Positions 7,976 through 16,632 of a stretch of 28,960 nucleotides of DNA are shown in pieces. A program made the translations under genes and the position numbers. The notes beneath the pieces are model-generated. The model ran no database searches and was not told the origin of the DNA. It saw nothing but the letters and a program-made list of their open reading frames with translations. Position 1 is the stretch's first letter. Each line of letters begins with the position of its first letter. Where the stretch lies: positions 1-28,960 of the forward strand of contig CAZGRL010000043.1 of assembly GCA_964528155.1 (NCBI GenBank), in the 5' to 3' direction. This DNA comes from G001797105 sp964528155. Its GTDB lineage: Bacteria; Chloroflexota; Anaerolineae; Anaerolineales; E44-bin32.

Positions 7976-8929
7976 ATGATGGAACGGACACTCCCCGCTC
8001 CTCCCAGGAGAGAGCGCAGATGGCTGCGCAATTCGATGCCTTTTTGGCTGATCTTGCCAACTGCGATCATCCTGTTCGCCGTCCAAGTCTATCCCTTCCT
8101 CTTCACCATCTGGTTGAGCGTGGAGAAGCGCCAGCCAGATGGATGGGTGTTTGTTGGCCTGAAGAACTTCGAGCAGCTCTTTGCCACAAGCCTATTCAAG
8201 GAGAGTGTCGGCCTCAGCGTCGTCTTTCTCGTCAGTTTTGTGGGCTTGACTCTGGCGACCGGGTTCATCATCGCCTACCTGCTCAGCCGCAATATCATGT
8301 TTTCGGGGCTGTACACAACATTGCTCTTCATCCCATGGGTTCTATCTGACATTGTTGGCGGGGAGATATTCCGGCTCCTTGTCCTGCCCACATATGGCGT
8401 TCTGTCAGGCGTTCTGCAAAACCCCAAGCTGTTTCCCCCCAACGGATTGTCTGTCCTGACGGCGGCGCCCCCTCATTCGTGGATCGGCAACTTCCCTTTC
8501 CCCCCTTCGGCTGCCATGGTCTTGCTCGTTCTCGCCACAACCTGGCGCGCACTGCCTTTCATCACGTTGCTGCTCCTGGCCTCGATCCAGGTGATTTCGC
8601 GCGAGGTGGTCGAGAGCGCCCTGGTTGATGGCGCCAACAGCTTACAGGCCATCTGGCACATAATCCTCCCATTGATCCGACCCACCCTGGTAGTGGCCAT
8701 CTTCAGCCTGACCCTGGCCGGAATGAACGGCGTCGGGATGATCTTCAGCCTTACCGGGGGCGGCCCGGGTACACAAACCCACATCCTGCCCTGGTTGCTC
8801 TACTCTATTGGGTGGCAGCAGGTCAACTTCAACTGGGCTGCAGCCCTTGCACTGTTCATCGGAGTCATCAACTTGCTCCTGATCGTCGGAACGCTCCGGG
8901 TGACAAGGGGCGAGGAAGCGACCACATAA
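7976..8929 (+). CDS. Carbohydrate-type ABC transporter permease, MalF/UgpA-like
   Basis: 317 residues with about six hydrophobic segments. The first begins near residue 21 after a short basic N-terminus. The EAA loop, which docks the ATPase, is at about 209-237 (VVESALVDGA...IILP). It forms the channel with the next gene. Two ATGs in tandem (7976, 7979) are possible starts, with AAAGG upstream. The stop is followed one base later by the next permease start, so the two are coupled. Confidence 0.92.
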   Translation: MMERTLPAPPRRERRWLRNSMPFWLILPTAIILFAVQVYPFLFTIWLSVEKRQPDGWVFVGLKNFEQLFATSLFKESVGLSVVFLVSFVGLTLATGFIIAYLLSRNIMFSGLYTTLLFIPWVLSDIVGGEIFRLLVLPTYGVLSGVLQNPKLFPPNGLSVLTAAPPHSWIGNFPFPPSAAMVLLVLATTWRALPFITLLLLASIQVISREVVESALVDGANSLQAIWHIILPLIRPTLVVAIFSLTLAGMNGVGMIFSLTGGGPGTQTHILPWLLYSIGWQQVNFNWAAALALFIGVINLLLIVGTLRVTRGEEATT

Positions 8930-8930
8930 G

Positions 8931-9857
8931 ATGCCAAGACAATCCCACCGCAGAGTCCATTGGCTGGTCCACTGTTGTCTTATCACGATCTGCTTTCTCA
9001 TGATGGTTCCGATCATCATTGCAGTGATCGAATCCTTCAAGATGCAGCAGGATATCACCCGCAATCCCCCCACGCTTTTCCCCTGTGACACACAAACTCA
9101 ATCTTTCGATTTGAACGCCTGCCGCTGGTCGACGGAAGGCTACGATCGCGTGCTGGCGATCAAGCCGAACCCCGACTCGTTGCTCGGATTTGATGTAACG
9201 GGCACCCTGGTCAGCGTCTACCTCGGGAATACGGTGCTGTATGCCACGGCCTCGTCTCTGTTCGTGGTTCTCCTGGCCGCAGCCTCAGGATATGCCTTCT
9301 CGCGCTTTGACTTCCGAGGCAAGAAGGCGCTGATGACGGCCGTCATCGCAATTACCGGCGTGCCACTGCTCACGAACCTTCTCGGTCTTTACCAGATGGG
9401 TGTCGTTATTCGCAAGTCTGGGTTGCCATACGATGACCGGGCCTTCCTGATCATCGTATATATCGGCATGTACTTGCCACTCAGCGTTTGGATTGCCAAA
9501 GGGTTCTTCGATGCCATCCCTCGCGAGCTGGAAGATGCCGCGCTCATCGACGGCTGCAGCCGCCTGGAAGCACTCTTCCGCGTGATCATGCCGATGGCCG
9601 TGCCGGGCCTGGCCGCGATCTTCTTGCTGGCGTTCGTGAATGTATGGAATGAGTTCCTGGCCGGCTATCTGCTCGTGAGCCAGAACCAATACAAGCCGGT
9701 CATGTTCGGCCTATACAATTTCCTGGGCCAGAACATCATCAATCTGCAGGTTATCGGCGCGGCATGCATCTTGATCTCCTTGCCCGTCATCCTGCTCTTC
9801 CTGTTCTTCCGGCGCAGCTTCTTCATGGCCATGGTTGAAGGGGCAATCAAAGGCTAG
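8931..9857 (+). CDS. Carbohydrate-type ABC transporter permease, MalG/UgpE-like
   Basis: 308 residues. An N-terminal membrane segment (about 14-34) is followed by a roughly 60-residue soluble loop containing two Cys, then the BPD_transp_1 domain with the EAA loop at about 200-222 (LEDAALIDGC...IMP). Partner of the preceding permease. No ATPase gene follows; a shared MsmX/UgpC-like ATPase encoded elsewhere would be needed. The extended loop is a feature of MalG-type subunits. Confidence 0.92.
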   Translation: MPRQSHRRVHWLVHCCLITICFLMMVPIIIAVIESFKMQQDITRNPPTLFPCDTQTQSFDLNACRWSTEGYDRVLAIKPNPDSLLGFDVTGTLVSVYLGNTVLYATASSLFVVLLAAASGYAFSRFDFRGKKALMTAVIAITGVPLLTNLLGLYQMGVVIRKSGLPYDDRAFLIIVYIGMYLPLSVWIAKGFFDAIPRELEDAALIDGCSRLEALFRVIMPMAVPGLAAIFLLAFVNVWNEFLAGYLLVSQNQYKPVMFGLYNFLGQNIINLQVIGAACILISLPVILLFLFFRRSFFMAMVEGAIKG

Positions 9858-9997
9858 GCTTCCTCCCTCTCGGTTCCGCCAGAACGCGGAGGGAAATCAA
9901 GCACAGTCTGAAGCGCCGCGGCGGGCCTAGTCAGCGGTTGCAAGACAAGCCATTCACATTCCGCGGGCCAGGATCTCAAGGCGACTGGCGAAGTAAC

Positions 9998-11158
9998 ATG
10001 CCCAACACCTTTGATGTCATTGTCGTTGGAGCTGGGTATATCGGAAGCTCTGTGGCCTACCAGCTGTGTGCCCAGGGCCTGAAGGCTGCCCTTCTTGATC
10101 GAGGCTCTATGGCGGCAGGCGCTTCGCGTGCCAACTACGGCAACATCCAGATCCAGGACATGGAACTCGAAAACAGCAGACAATTGATCAAGACGGCTCG
10201 CACCCGCTTTGCGCGGCTAGAGGAAGATCTGGATCGGAAGGTGGGCCTGCGGGAAATTGGTGGGCTCTTGCTGATCGAAAACGAGAATCAATGGAAGATG
10301 ATGCAGGCCAGACTTGAGGTATTGCATTCCGAAGGCATCCATTCTGAACTCGTAACGGCCGATCGTTTGCGTGAGATAGAGCCCCTGATAGATGCATCCC
10401 ACCTGCTGGGCGGGTTGTTTCATTCTGGAGAGGGTCAGATTGACCCTTTCCAACTCGTATGGGGCTACTTGGTGCAGGCCCGCCGCCGAGGGCTGAGGGA
10501 GTTCTATTTCAATGAAGTGACCGGTTTCGACATTGTCGGCGGCCGCTTGCGGGGGGTCATGACTCCCCATGGTCTCTATAGTGCACCGGTAGTTGTGCTG
10601 TGCAGCGGGGCAGGCACACGCCGGCTGGGCCACATGTTGGGAAGGGAATGGGACATACCGTACACACTCGGGCAAGCGATGGTCACTGAACCCATTGGGC
10701 CGGCGCATCGAAGTCACGTGTCGTCTGCCTCATTCTTCGAACAGGAGGCCTCAGGGGAGAGTGGAGAAGTGAAAGTAGGCCTTGCGATCAGCCAATCTCG
10801 CCACGGTCATCTCCTATTGGGCGAGGCAATGCTCGATGCCGACCAAATCAATCATCCGGTGCCGGCGCAATCCCTCCCGGCGATCGCGGCGTGTGTATCA
10901 CGCTACTTTCCTTCCTTTCGCAGGCTTCGAGTGCTACGAGGCTGGTCGGCAGCGGTGGCCTATACCCGCGATTCTTGTCCCTGGTTGGGCCCGGTCCCGG
11001 GGATAGAGGGATTGCTGCTGGCCACGGCTTTCCGCTCGACCGTGATTATCACCCCCCTGGTCGGCGAGCTGGTGGCACAGCTGGTACTTCACGGTGAGTG
11101 CGATTTGGCCATCGACGACTTCCTGCCAGAAAGGGAATCCAGTCACGCGCTGCAATAG
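9998..11158 (+). CDS. FAD-dependent amine/amino-acid oxidoreductase, DAO family (HcnC/LhpE-like)
   Basis: 386 residues. The dinucleotide-binding motif GAGYIGSS lies at residues 11-18, followed by a DAO-type substrate domain and a C-terminal ITPLVGELVAQL helix typical of glycine/sarcosine/D-amino acid dehydrogenases. With the next two genes it forms the alpha/beta/gamma set known from hydrogen cyanide synthase, opine oxidase and D-hydroxyproline dehydrogenase. This subunit would oxidise a C-N bond. The start at 9998 is chosen because the glycine-rich motif follows directly; an in-frame TTG at 9938 adds unconserved sequence. No strong ribosome site. It is 140 bases after the permease gene. Confidence 0.88.
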   Translation: MPNTFDVIVVGAGYIGSSVAYQLCAQGLKAALLDRGSMAAGASRANYGNIQIQDMELENSRQLIKTARTRFARLEEDLDRKVGLREIGGLLLIENENQWKMMQARLEVLHSEGIHSELVTADRLREIEPLIDASHLLGGLFHSGEGQIDPFQLVWGYLVQARRRGLREFYFNEVTGFDIVGGRLRGVMTPHGLYSAPVVVLCSGAGTRRLGHMLGREWDIPYTLGQAMVTEPIGPAHRSHVSSASFFEQEASGESGEVKVGLAISQSRHGHLLLGEAMLDADQINHPVPAQSLPAIAACVSRYFPSFRRLRVLRGWSAAVAYTRDSCPWLGPVPGIEGLLLATAFRSTVIITPLVGELVAQLVLHGECDLAIDDFLPERESSHALQ

Positions 11159-11456
11159 ACGATCCATTTCAGGGCTCCTTCCGGCAGTCCGGCGCGGCCG
11201 GCGGATAACTATCCGTGTCGACGGGGAGCATATCGAGGCTTACGAGGGAGAGACGGTCGCGGCTGCCCTGCTCGCCGCCGGCCGCTTTGTCTTTCGACGA
11301 AGCCGAAGATACAAAGAGCCGCGCGGCCTGTTCTGCGGAATGGGGGTTTGTCATGAGTGCCTGGTCAACGTCGATGGGGTGCCTGCGGTCCGAGCATGCC
11401 TGACAACCGTGACGGAGGGCATGCAGATTGAGACTTGCAGGGAAACGGAACTATGA
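11094..11456 (+). CDS. (2Fe-2S)-binding ferredoxin-like subunit (HcnA/LhpF-like)
   Basis: Up to 120 residues. Conserved sequence starts near residue 35, giving a beta-grasp ferredoxin with a C-x4-C-x2-C-x11-C cluster (the CGMGVCHEC segment plus a later Cys). It passes electrons between the two flavoprotein subunits. The GTG at 11094 is the only common start codon in frame before the conserved part and overlaps the upstream gene by 65 bases. A non-standard start nearer 11160 cannot be excluded. The stop overlaps the next start by ATGA. Confidence 0.85.
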   Translation: MSAIWPSTTSCQKGNPVTRCNRRSISGLLPAVRRGRRITIRVDGEHIEAYEGETVAAALLAAGRFVFRRSRRYKEPRGLFCGMGVCHECLVNVDGVPAVRACLTTVTEGMQIETCRETEL

Positions 11457-12880
11457 GCGAAGACTTCGAGTTGGCCGTCGTCGGGGCGGGACCGGCAGGG
11501 ATGGAAGCGGCCATCGCGGCGTCGGAGGCAGGTGTCAACACCGCCCTCATCGATGGCTTCCCCGAGGCAGGCGGTCAATACTACAAGAAACCCCCTGCTG
11601 CGTTCTCTGTTTCCCGAAAGACGGATGTGGAGATTCAGGGGGATGAACTGTCCCAGCGGCTGGAATCCACGCCAGTCGCCGGGTTCTTCAACGCGTTGAC
11701 CTGGGGGCTTTTCAAAGCTGAAGGAGAAGAAGGTTGGTTGGTGGCCCTTGCCGGGCCCGACGCGCCCAAATGGATCCGCGCCCGCACATTGGTCCTCGCA
11801 ACCGGAGCCTACGATACCCCCGTAGCCTTTCCGGGTTGGACATTGCCCGGCGTGATTACCACCGGGGCGGCGTTGATCCTCGCCAAATCCCAGCGTGTGG
11901 CACCCGGTCGACGCGCCTTGGTGACAGGAAGTGGGCCGCTGTTGCTCTCGGCCGCGGCCCACTTGGTCGAGGCCGGAGTCGAGGTGGCGAGCGTGTGTGA
12001 AAGCGCGCGTTTTCTCCCCAAGGGCATCCTTCATGCCCCGGCTTTGCTTGGTCACATGCATCGGGTACGCGAGGCTGCGCAGTACCTTGGCATCCTCTCC
12101 CATCACAAGGTCCCCTTCAGGACCGGCTGGTCAATCCTGGAGGCTCTCGGTCAGGAGCACGTAGAAAATGCGCTGATCGGGGAGGTCGATCGGATGGGCT
12201 TTCCCATTGCGGGCAGCGAAAGGAACGTGGATGTCGACACGGTCGTCTGCGGCTATGGTCTTACTCCGAACACGGGCCTGGCCCGCCTGATCGGCTGCGA
12301 GATGAGATATGAGCCACAGAATGGGGGCTGGGTGCCCATACGCGACGAGCGGACATTGCAGAGCAGTTTGCCCGGCGTGTATGTTGCCGGGGATGGCGCT
12401 GGAATCCGAGGAGCAGAAAATGCCCGCCTGGAAGGAAGGCTTGCAGGTGTGATGGCCGCACTGCATACCGGGTGTTTGAGCAAGCAGGAAGCGGGTCGAA
12501 TACGCGCGCAGGCCGAGCCGGACTTGGCTCGGCAGCGTCGTTTCGCTCGCGTGCTCTCTGACCTCTTTCCGCCCAAAGCGGGTTGGTTCTCCCTTGCGAA
12601 GGATGAAACCCCTGTCTGTCGCTGCGAAGAAGTCTGCTTCGGGGAGATCAAGGCCGCCATAGCCGATGGTGCGCAGACGCTGACCGAAGTGAAAATGGTC
12701 ATCCGCGCCGGGATGGGCAATTGCCAGGGGCGAATGTGCGAGGGTCCGGTGTCTGGAGCGATCGCACGGGCAATGGCGACCGGCAACGCGAGGGCCGAAT
12801 CAATAGGGTATTACTCGATCCGACCACCACTCTTTCCCCTGCCGATGGAATTTCTGGAAGCAACTGGCCAGGACAAGTGA
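11453..12880 (+). CDS. FAD/NAD(P)-binding oxidoreductase subunit with C-terminal BFD-like [2Fe-2S] domain (HcnB/LhpB-like)
   Basis: 475 residues. The N-terminal FAD motif GAGPAG (residues 10-15) is followed by a pyridine-nucleotide-disulphide-oxidoreductase fold with a second nucleotide motif (GSGPLLLSAAAHL) and the late FAD motif GVYVAGDGAG. The C-terminal BFD-type domain has Cys pairs (CRCEE... and GNCQGRMC). It is the electron-output subunit of the Hcn/opine-oxidase-like complex. The start at 11453 overlaps the ferredoxin stop, so a 1:1 ratio is likely. Confidence 0.88.
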   Translation: MSEDFELAVVGAGPAGMEAAIAASEAGVNTALIDGFPEAGGQYYKKPPAAFSVSRKTDVEIQGDELSQRLESTPVAGFFNALTWGLFKAEGEEGWLVALAGPDAPKWIRARTLVLATGAYDTPVAFPGWTLPGVITTGAALILAKSQRVAPGRRALVTGSGPLLLSAAAHLVEAGVEVASVCESARFLPKGILHAPALLGHMHRVREAAQYLGILSHHKVPFRTGWSILEALGQEHVENALIGEVDRMGFPIAGSERNVDVDTVVCGYGLTPNTGLARLIGCEMRYEPQNGGWVPIRDERTLQSSLPGVYVAGDGAGIRGAENARLEGRLAGVMAALHTGCLSKQEAGRIRAQAEPDLARQRRFARVLSDLFPPKAGWFSLAKDETPVCRCEEVCFGEIKAAIADGAQTLTEVKMVIRAGMGNCQGRMCEGPVSGAIARAMATGNARAESIGYYSIRPPLFPLPMEFLEATGQDK

Positions 12881-12891
12881 GGCAATCTGAT

Positions 12892-14265
12892 ATGGGCGAT
12901 GGGCAGAACATCCTGATTGAAAATGGATCCATTCTTACCCTGGACGATGACGGTACGATCTACCAGCCGGGGTACCTTCAGGTGCAAGGTGACCGGATTG
13001 CCGCCGTTGGGGGTGGCGAAGCCCCACTCGAACTGCGGGAATCAAGCCACACGACCATTGACGCGACCGACATGGCCGTGTTTCCGGGGATGGTAAACAG
13101 CCACACCCATTTGTTCCAGACATTCCTGCGCGGCTTGGCCGATGATAAGCCGTTGCTAGAGTGGTTGAGAGCTTGCATTTGGCCGGTCGCTGGGCACATG
13201 GCCAGTTATGAGTGTCGATTGGCCGGCATGGTCGGTCTGATCGAAAACCTGCGCAGCGGGGCCACCGCTGTGATAGACCACCAATACGTCCATGCTGATC
13301 CGAGCAATGATGACAATTTCGTGCAGGCGGCAGAAGAGATCGGGGCTAGGTTGCTCCTTGCCCGGGGCTGGGCTGACACGAACTACACGCCCATGCTAAT
13401 GGAAAGCCAGGAGCAGATTATCGCCGAAACCACTCGTCTGTACGAAATGTATCAGGGCAAAGCTGATGGCCGGATTCGAATTGAGTTCGGCCCCCTGATA
13501 CCTTGGGGCTGCACGGACGCTTCGATGCTCAAGACGTACGAGTTGGCCAGGAAGTGGGGAGTCGGCACGCACATCCACGTGGCCGAAACGAAAGGTGAAG
13601 TGGATAAGAACATCGAAACGCGCGGCTGCCGCCATATTGAGTGGCTGGCCAGGTTGGGCATCCTGGGCCCGGATGTGCAGCTGGTCCACAGTGTGTATCT
13701 AGATGATCACGAATTGGACCTGGTGGCAGAAAGCGGAGCGGTGATCGTCCACTGCCCGGTCAGCAACATGTACTTGGCTTCCGGAGCGGCCCGTGTCACG
13801 GAAATGCTCGGGCGCGGCATCAGTGTGGCGCTTGCCAGTGATGGACCGGGCAGCAATAACAACCAGGACATGCTCGGAGTGCTCAAGACCACCGCCCTGC
13901 TTGCAAAAGTCTCGACGTTGGATGCCAATGCCATCCTTCCGCATGATGTGCTGAGGATGGCCTGTCGGGGCGGCGCGCGCGCCTTCGGAATGCCGGATTC
14001 GATCGGAGTCCTCGAAGTCGGCCGCAAGGCGGATATCGTTCTGGCAGATATGAACGCTGCCTTTGCCGTGCCCGTCCACAACCCGGTCTCTGCAATCGTC
14101 TACTGCCTGAACAGCGGGGCGGTGGATACGGTGCTTGTGGATGGTCGAATCTTGATGAGAGACAAGAAGGTTCTGATCGTAGATGAAGCGTCGGTATTGA
14201 AAGAGGCCCGCGTTGCTTGCAAGAAACTCCTGGACCGCGCCGGCGTACAATCGGAGTGTATCTAG
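12892..14265 (+). CDS. Amidohydrolase-family deaminase (MtaD/TrzN/SsnA type)
   Basis: 457 residues. Metal-dependent hydrolase with HTH (His71, His73), HVAE (His229, Glu232), His266 and a late SDG (Asp317), which is the mononuclear Zn/Fe ligand set of cytosine/guanine/S-adenosylhomocysteine deaminases and triazine hydrolases. It would remove an amino group or similar substituent from a heterocycle in the cytoplasm. The ATG at 12892 is 11 bases after the preceding stop, so it belongs to the transporter/dehydrogenase operon. The open frame extends upstream to 12721 but overlaps the previous gene. 8-Oxoguanine deaminase or SsnA-like roles are candidates, given the xdh/ygeYW genes across the divergent gap. 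Confidence 0.88.
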   Translation: MGDGQNILIENGSILTLDDDGTIYQPGYLQVQGDRIAAVGGGEAPLELRESSHTTIDATDMAVFPGMVNSHTHLFQTFLRGLADDKPLLEWLRACIWPVAGHMASYECRLAGMVGLIENLRSGATAVIDHQYVHADPSNDDNFVQAAEEIGARLLLARGWADTNYTPMLMESQEQIIAETTRLYEMYQGKADGRIRIEFGPLIPWGCTDASMLKTYELARKWGVGTHIHVAETKGEVDKNIETRGCRHIEWLARLGILGPDVQLVHSVYLDDHELDLVAESGAVIVHCPVSNMYLASGAARVTEMLGRGISVALASDGPGSNNNQDMLGVLKTTALLAKVSTLDANAILPHDVLRMACRGGARAFGMPDSIGVLEVGRKADIVLADMNAAFAVPVHNPVSAIVYCLNSGAVDTVLVDGRILMRDKKVLIVDEASVLKEARVACKKLLDRAGVQSECI

Positions 14266-14837
14266 CCCGCGTCATCCCCCTCGCTGGTTTCGAGCTCTGC
14301 CAATTCTCCCGAATTGCCCCCGGGAATGCAACAATCCCTCTCATGCCGCGTCCCTCTTCGACAATATCATTGAGAACCTGCAGCGCAGACGGAATCGCGA
14401 TTAAGCGGCCCTTGGCATTCCCTTACTTGGCCTCGCCCCGGTTGCCGGGGCCCGCTGCATGTTGCCTTCTGCTATCGCGCCGACGACCTTCACCATCGCA
14501 CGCCCTCAACGCATCGGAGAGGCCTTCGGGCTCTGAAGGAGTGCATCGACATGCATTCGGCCGATTGCGCTGCGCGCCGATTGAAATGTCAGATGCTGAG
14601 CCTGCGCAGGCAAGCCGACGGACGGCTGGTGCCTGCCCCAACCAAACGAAATGTGCAAAGTCTACCGGAGGGATTGCCTGCGCACGTCTTGCTCGGTGAA
14701 CAAACGGATTGTGGGAGTGTTGTCCGCCCTGCCCCTTCCGGAAGATGCCGCCCTTCCCCGCTCACCCCGTACAGACGCCTATCACCTACACTCAGGGGAT
14801 GTGGTTTGTTACCACGTTCAAGCAACGTGGAGTGAAT
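14266..14837. other. Convergent intergenic region, no gene seen
   Basis: Lies between the 3' ends of the plus-strand operon and the minus-strand kinase. No protein recognised in any frame. It contains the short hairpin at 14435-14451. No T-rich terminator was found for either operon. Confidence 0.5.
14435..14451. terminator. Short GC hairpin, possible bidirectional terminator
   Basis: GCCCCGG-TTG-CCGGGGC, a perfect 7-bp stem with a 3-base loop, in the convergent gap where a terminator is expected. No U tract follows on either strand, so intrinsic termination is unproven. Confidence 0.3.
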
Positions 14838-16397
14838 TCAACGATTCGATTCACCAGCCGCCAGGCGTGCCAAGCGCGCGAAAGGTGCCGTCATCTGACG
14901 CTCAAAATCACAATAGATGTCATAGTAACGTTCATAGGCCGACGCCGAGCGCGGATCGGGCAACGTCATCTCAGGGGACGTTAACCAAACATGCTTGATA
15001 TCTTCGAATTTCGGGATCAGACCGGTTGCGTGACCGGCCAAGAACGCAATACCGAGCGCCCCGCTCGCCACCGGGTAGTATTCCAACGAAGTGCCGAGGA
15101 CATCCGCCACAATCTGACGCCAAAGCTTGCTACGTGCTCCGCCGGCAGTCGCAACCAAGCGGCGGATCAGTGGCCTGACATCCACATATGTCTGTCGCTG
15201 GTTATAGGCAAAGGATTCCAAGATAGCACGGTAGATGTGGGCCGGCGTATGGGCCGGGGTGAAGCCGATCATGGCCCCCCGCAGGTCGGGATCCGGAGTA
15301 GGAGTGCGCCGACCAAGCCAATGGGGCAGGACCAGTAGACCCTCGGCTCCCGGCGAGATCCGTCCTGCCTCGATGTCCATCAGAGCATAAGGGTCTGCGC
15401 CCGCCCGGTCCGCGAACTCGCTATCTTTCCCACCAAACATATCGTAGTACCAGCGCACCAGTCGTCCGGCAGACAACACATTCGCCACCCAGGTTACAGG
15501 GGCGGTGCCGCTTCCATTATCAAAATGGGGACCGTCGGCCGAATCGGCCAAGCGCCTCTTAGTCAGCGTCATCAATCCAGTTGTGCCGAATGCCACCATG
15601 CCATCTCCCGGATCGATGACCCCGCAACCCACGATCGTGGCGAGGGTGTCGCCGGTGCCAGCGATGACCGGGATTCCCTGAGCCAGGCCGGTTTCCGAGG
15701 CCGCACGGGCGGTTACTCCTCCCACCAGGGCCGTGGCCGGCCTGGTCGGAGGGAAGAGGTCCGGATCCAAGTCAAGCCGCTGACATACATTGGCCGCCCA
15801 ATCCTTGCTCTGATCATCGAATATGCCACCCAAGATGCTGGAGGTATCGTAGTCAACGCATCGTTCGCCGGTCAGGCGGAAAACTACATAGTCGTGCGCA
15901 GAGAATACTGTGCGGATCCGTTCGAAATCCTGCGGCCTGTGGTTCCGGAGCCACACCAGTTTCGGAACCACTGCCTGGGCCGTCAACTCCAGTCCGCCCT
16001 CCTGGTTGACCCAGTCCAGCTCTTCCAGAGCTCGATTATCAGAATAGAGGACCGTTGAACCAACCGGTCGGCCCGCCCCGTCAATTGGTCACAGGCATGG
16101 CTCCATCCCTGTGACACCTATCACCTGCACGGCCTCGGCAGAGAGCCCGTCCTCGAACAGGTCGTGAATGACTCGGAGCACGGCGCCCCACAGATCCCGC
16201 TCCGTATCCATCTCGACCCAGCCTGGATGGGGATGGTTCGGCGCCCTTTCAAACGAAGCCTTGTGCTTGACGCTTCCTTCCGGGCTCACGACCAACGCCT
16301 TCACGGCTTGGGTGCCGATATCGATTCCCAAGAGCAACTTGTCTGAGCTCAGGATGGCCACCTCCGAGTGACCGGAAAGGCCCTCACGTCCCTGCAT
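14838..16397 (-). pseudogene. FGGY-family sugar kinase (XylB/LsrK-like), interrupted by one in-frame TGA
   Basis: The whole frame encodes about 519 residues, normal for FGGY kinases, which phosphorylate a keto-sugar or polyol. The N-terminal ATPase lobe has GIDIGTQAVKALV, and the second lobe has the nucleotide-binding FGTTGLM and GGARSKLWRQIVADV motifs. After residue 102 (GVTGMEPCL) the frame meets TGA at 16089-16091, then continues without another stop through typical kinase sequence (PIDGAG...). Both halves share one frame, so a single base change explains the break. A TTG at 15986 could start a fragment lacking the ATP lobe. The start at 16397 is the first ATG; its ribosome site is weak. 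It is downstream of the aldolase gene. Confidence 0.85.
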
Positions 16398-16456
16398 ATG
16401 CCGGACACATAGCTAGATCGAAGGGACGCTAGGGGCTCGAAACCTCAATCCGCCGA

Positions 16457-16485
16457 CTCACGTGAGATACGCACTTGGCGTATCT
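16457..16485. promoter_or_regulatory. Overlapping palindromes upstream of the kinase
   Basis: A perfect 10-base palindrome CTCACGTGAG (16457-16466) overlaps a hairpin AGATACGC-ACTTG-GCGTATCT (16465-16485). They lie about 60-90 bases upstream of the kinase start, in a 235-base gap. Either an operator or a processing/terminator hairpin after the aldolase gene. Confidence 0.3.
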
Positions 16486-16632
16486 TGTCTGTAGCCTCGC
16501 CATCGCCCGGCGCGACCTGCCCTCGGCTGGCTAGAGACGTCGGGAGATCGCCAGCTCGCCGTGGCTGTCAGCCTCCGGGTCGCGGTATCGCTGTTTGGAA
16601 TCAGTCCGCCCGACCTTGATCGGGCGAGGCGA

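Noticed and set aside
12721..12891. N-terminal extension of the amidohydrolase frame
   Set aside because: Overlaps the end of the Hcn-like flavoprotein gene; the conserved protein starts after the ATG at 12892.
16089..16091. Selenocysteine at the kinase TGA
   Set aside because: FGGY kinases have no redox residue here, the usual residue is not Cys, and I saw no convincing SECIS-like stem just downstream.
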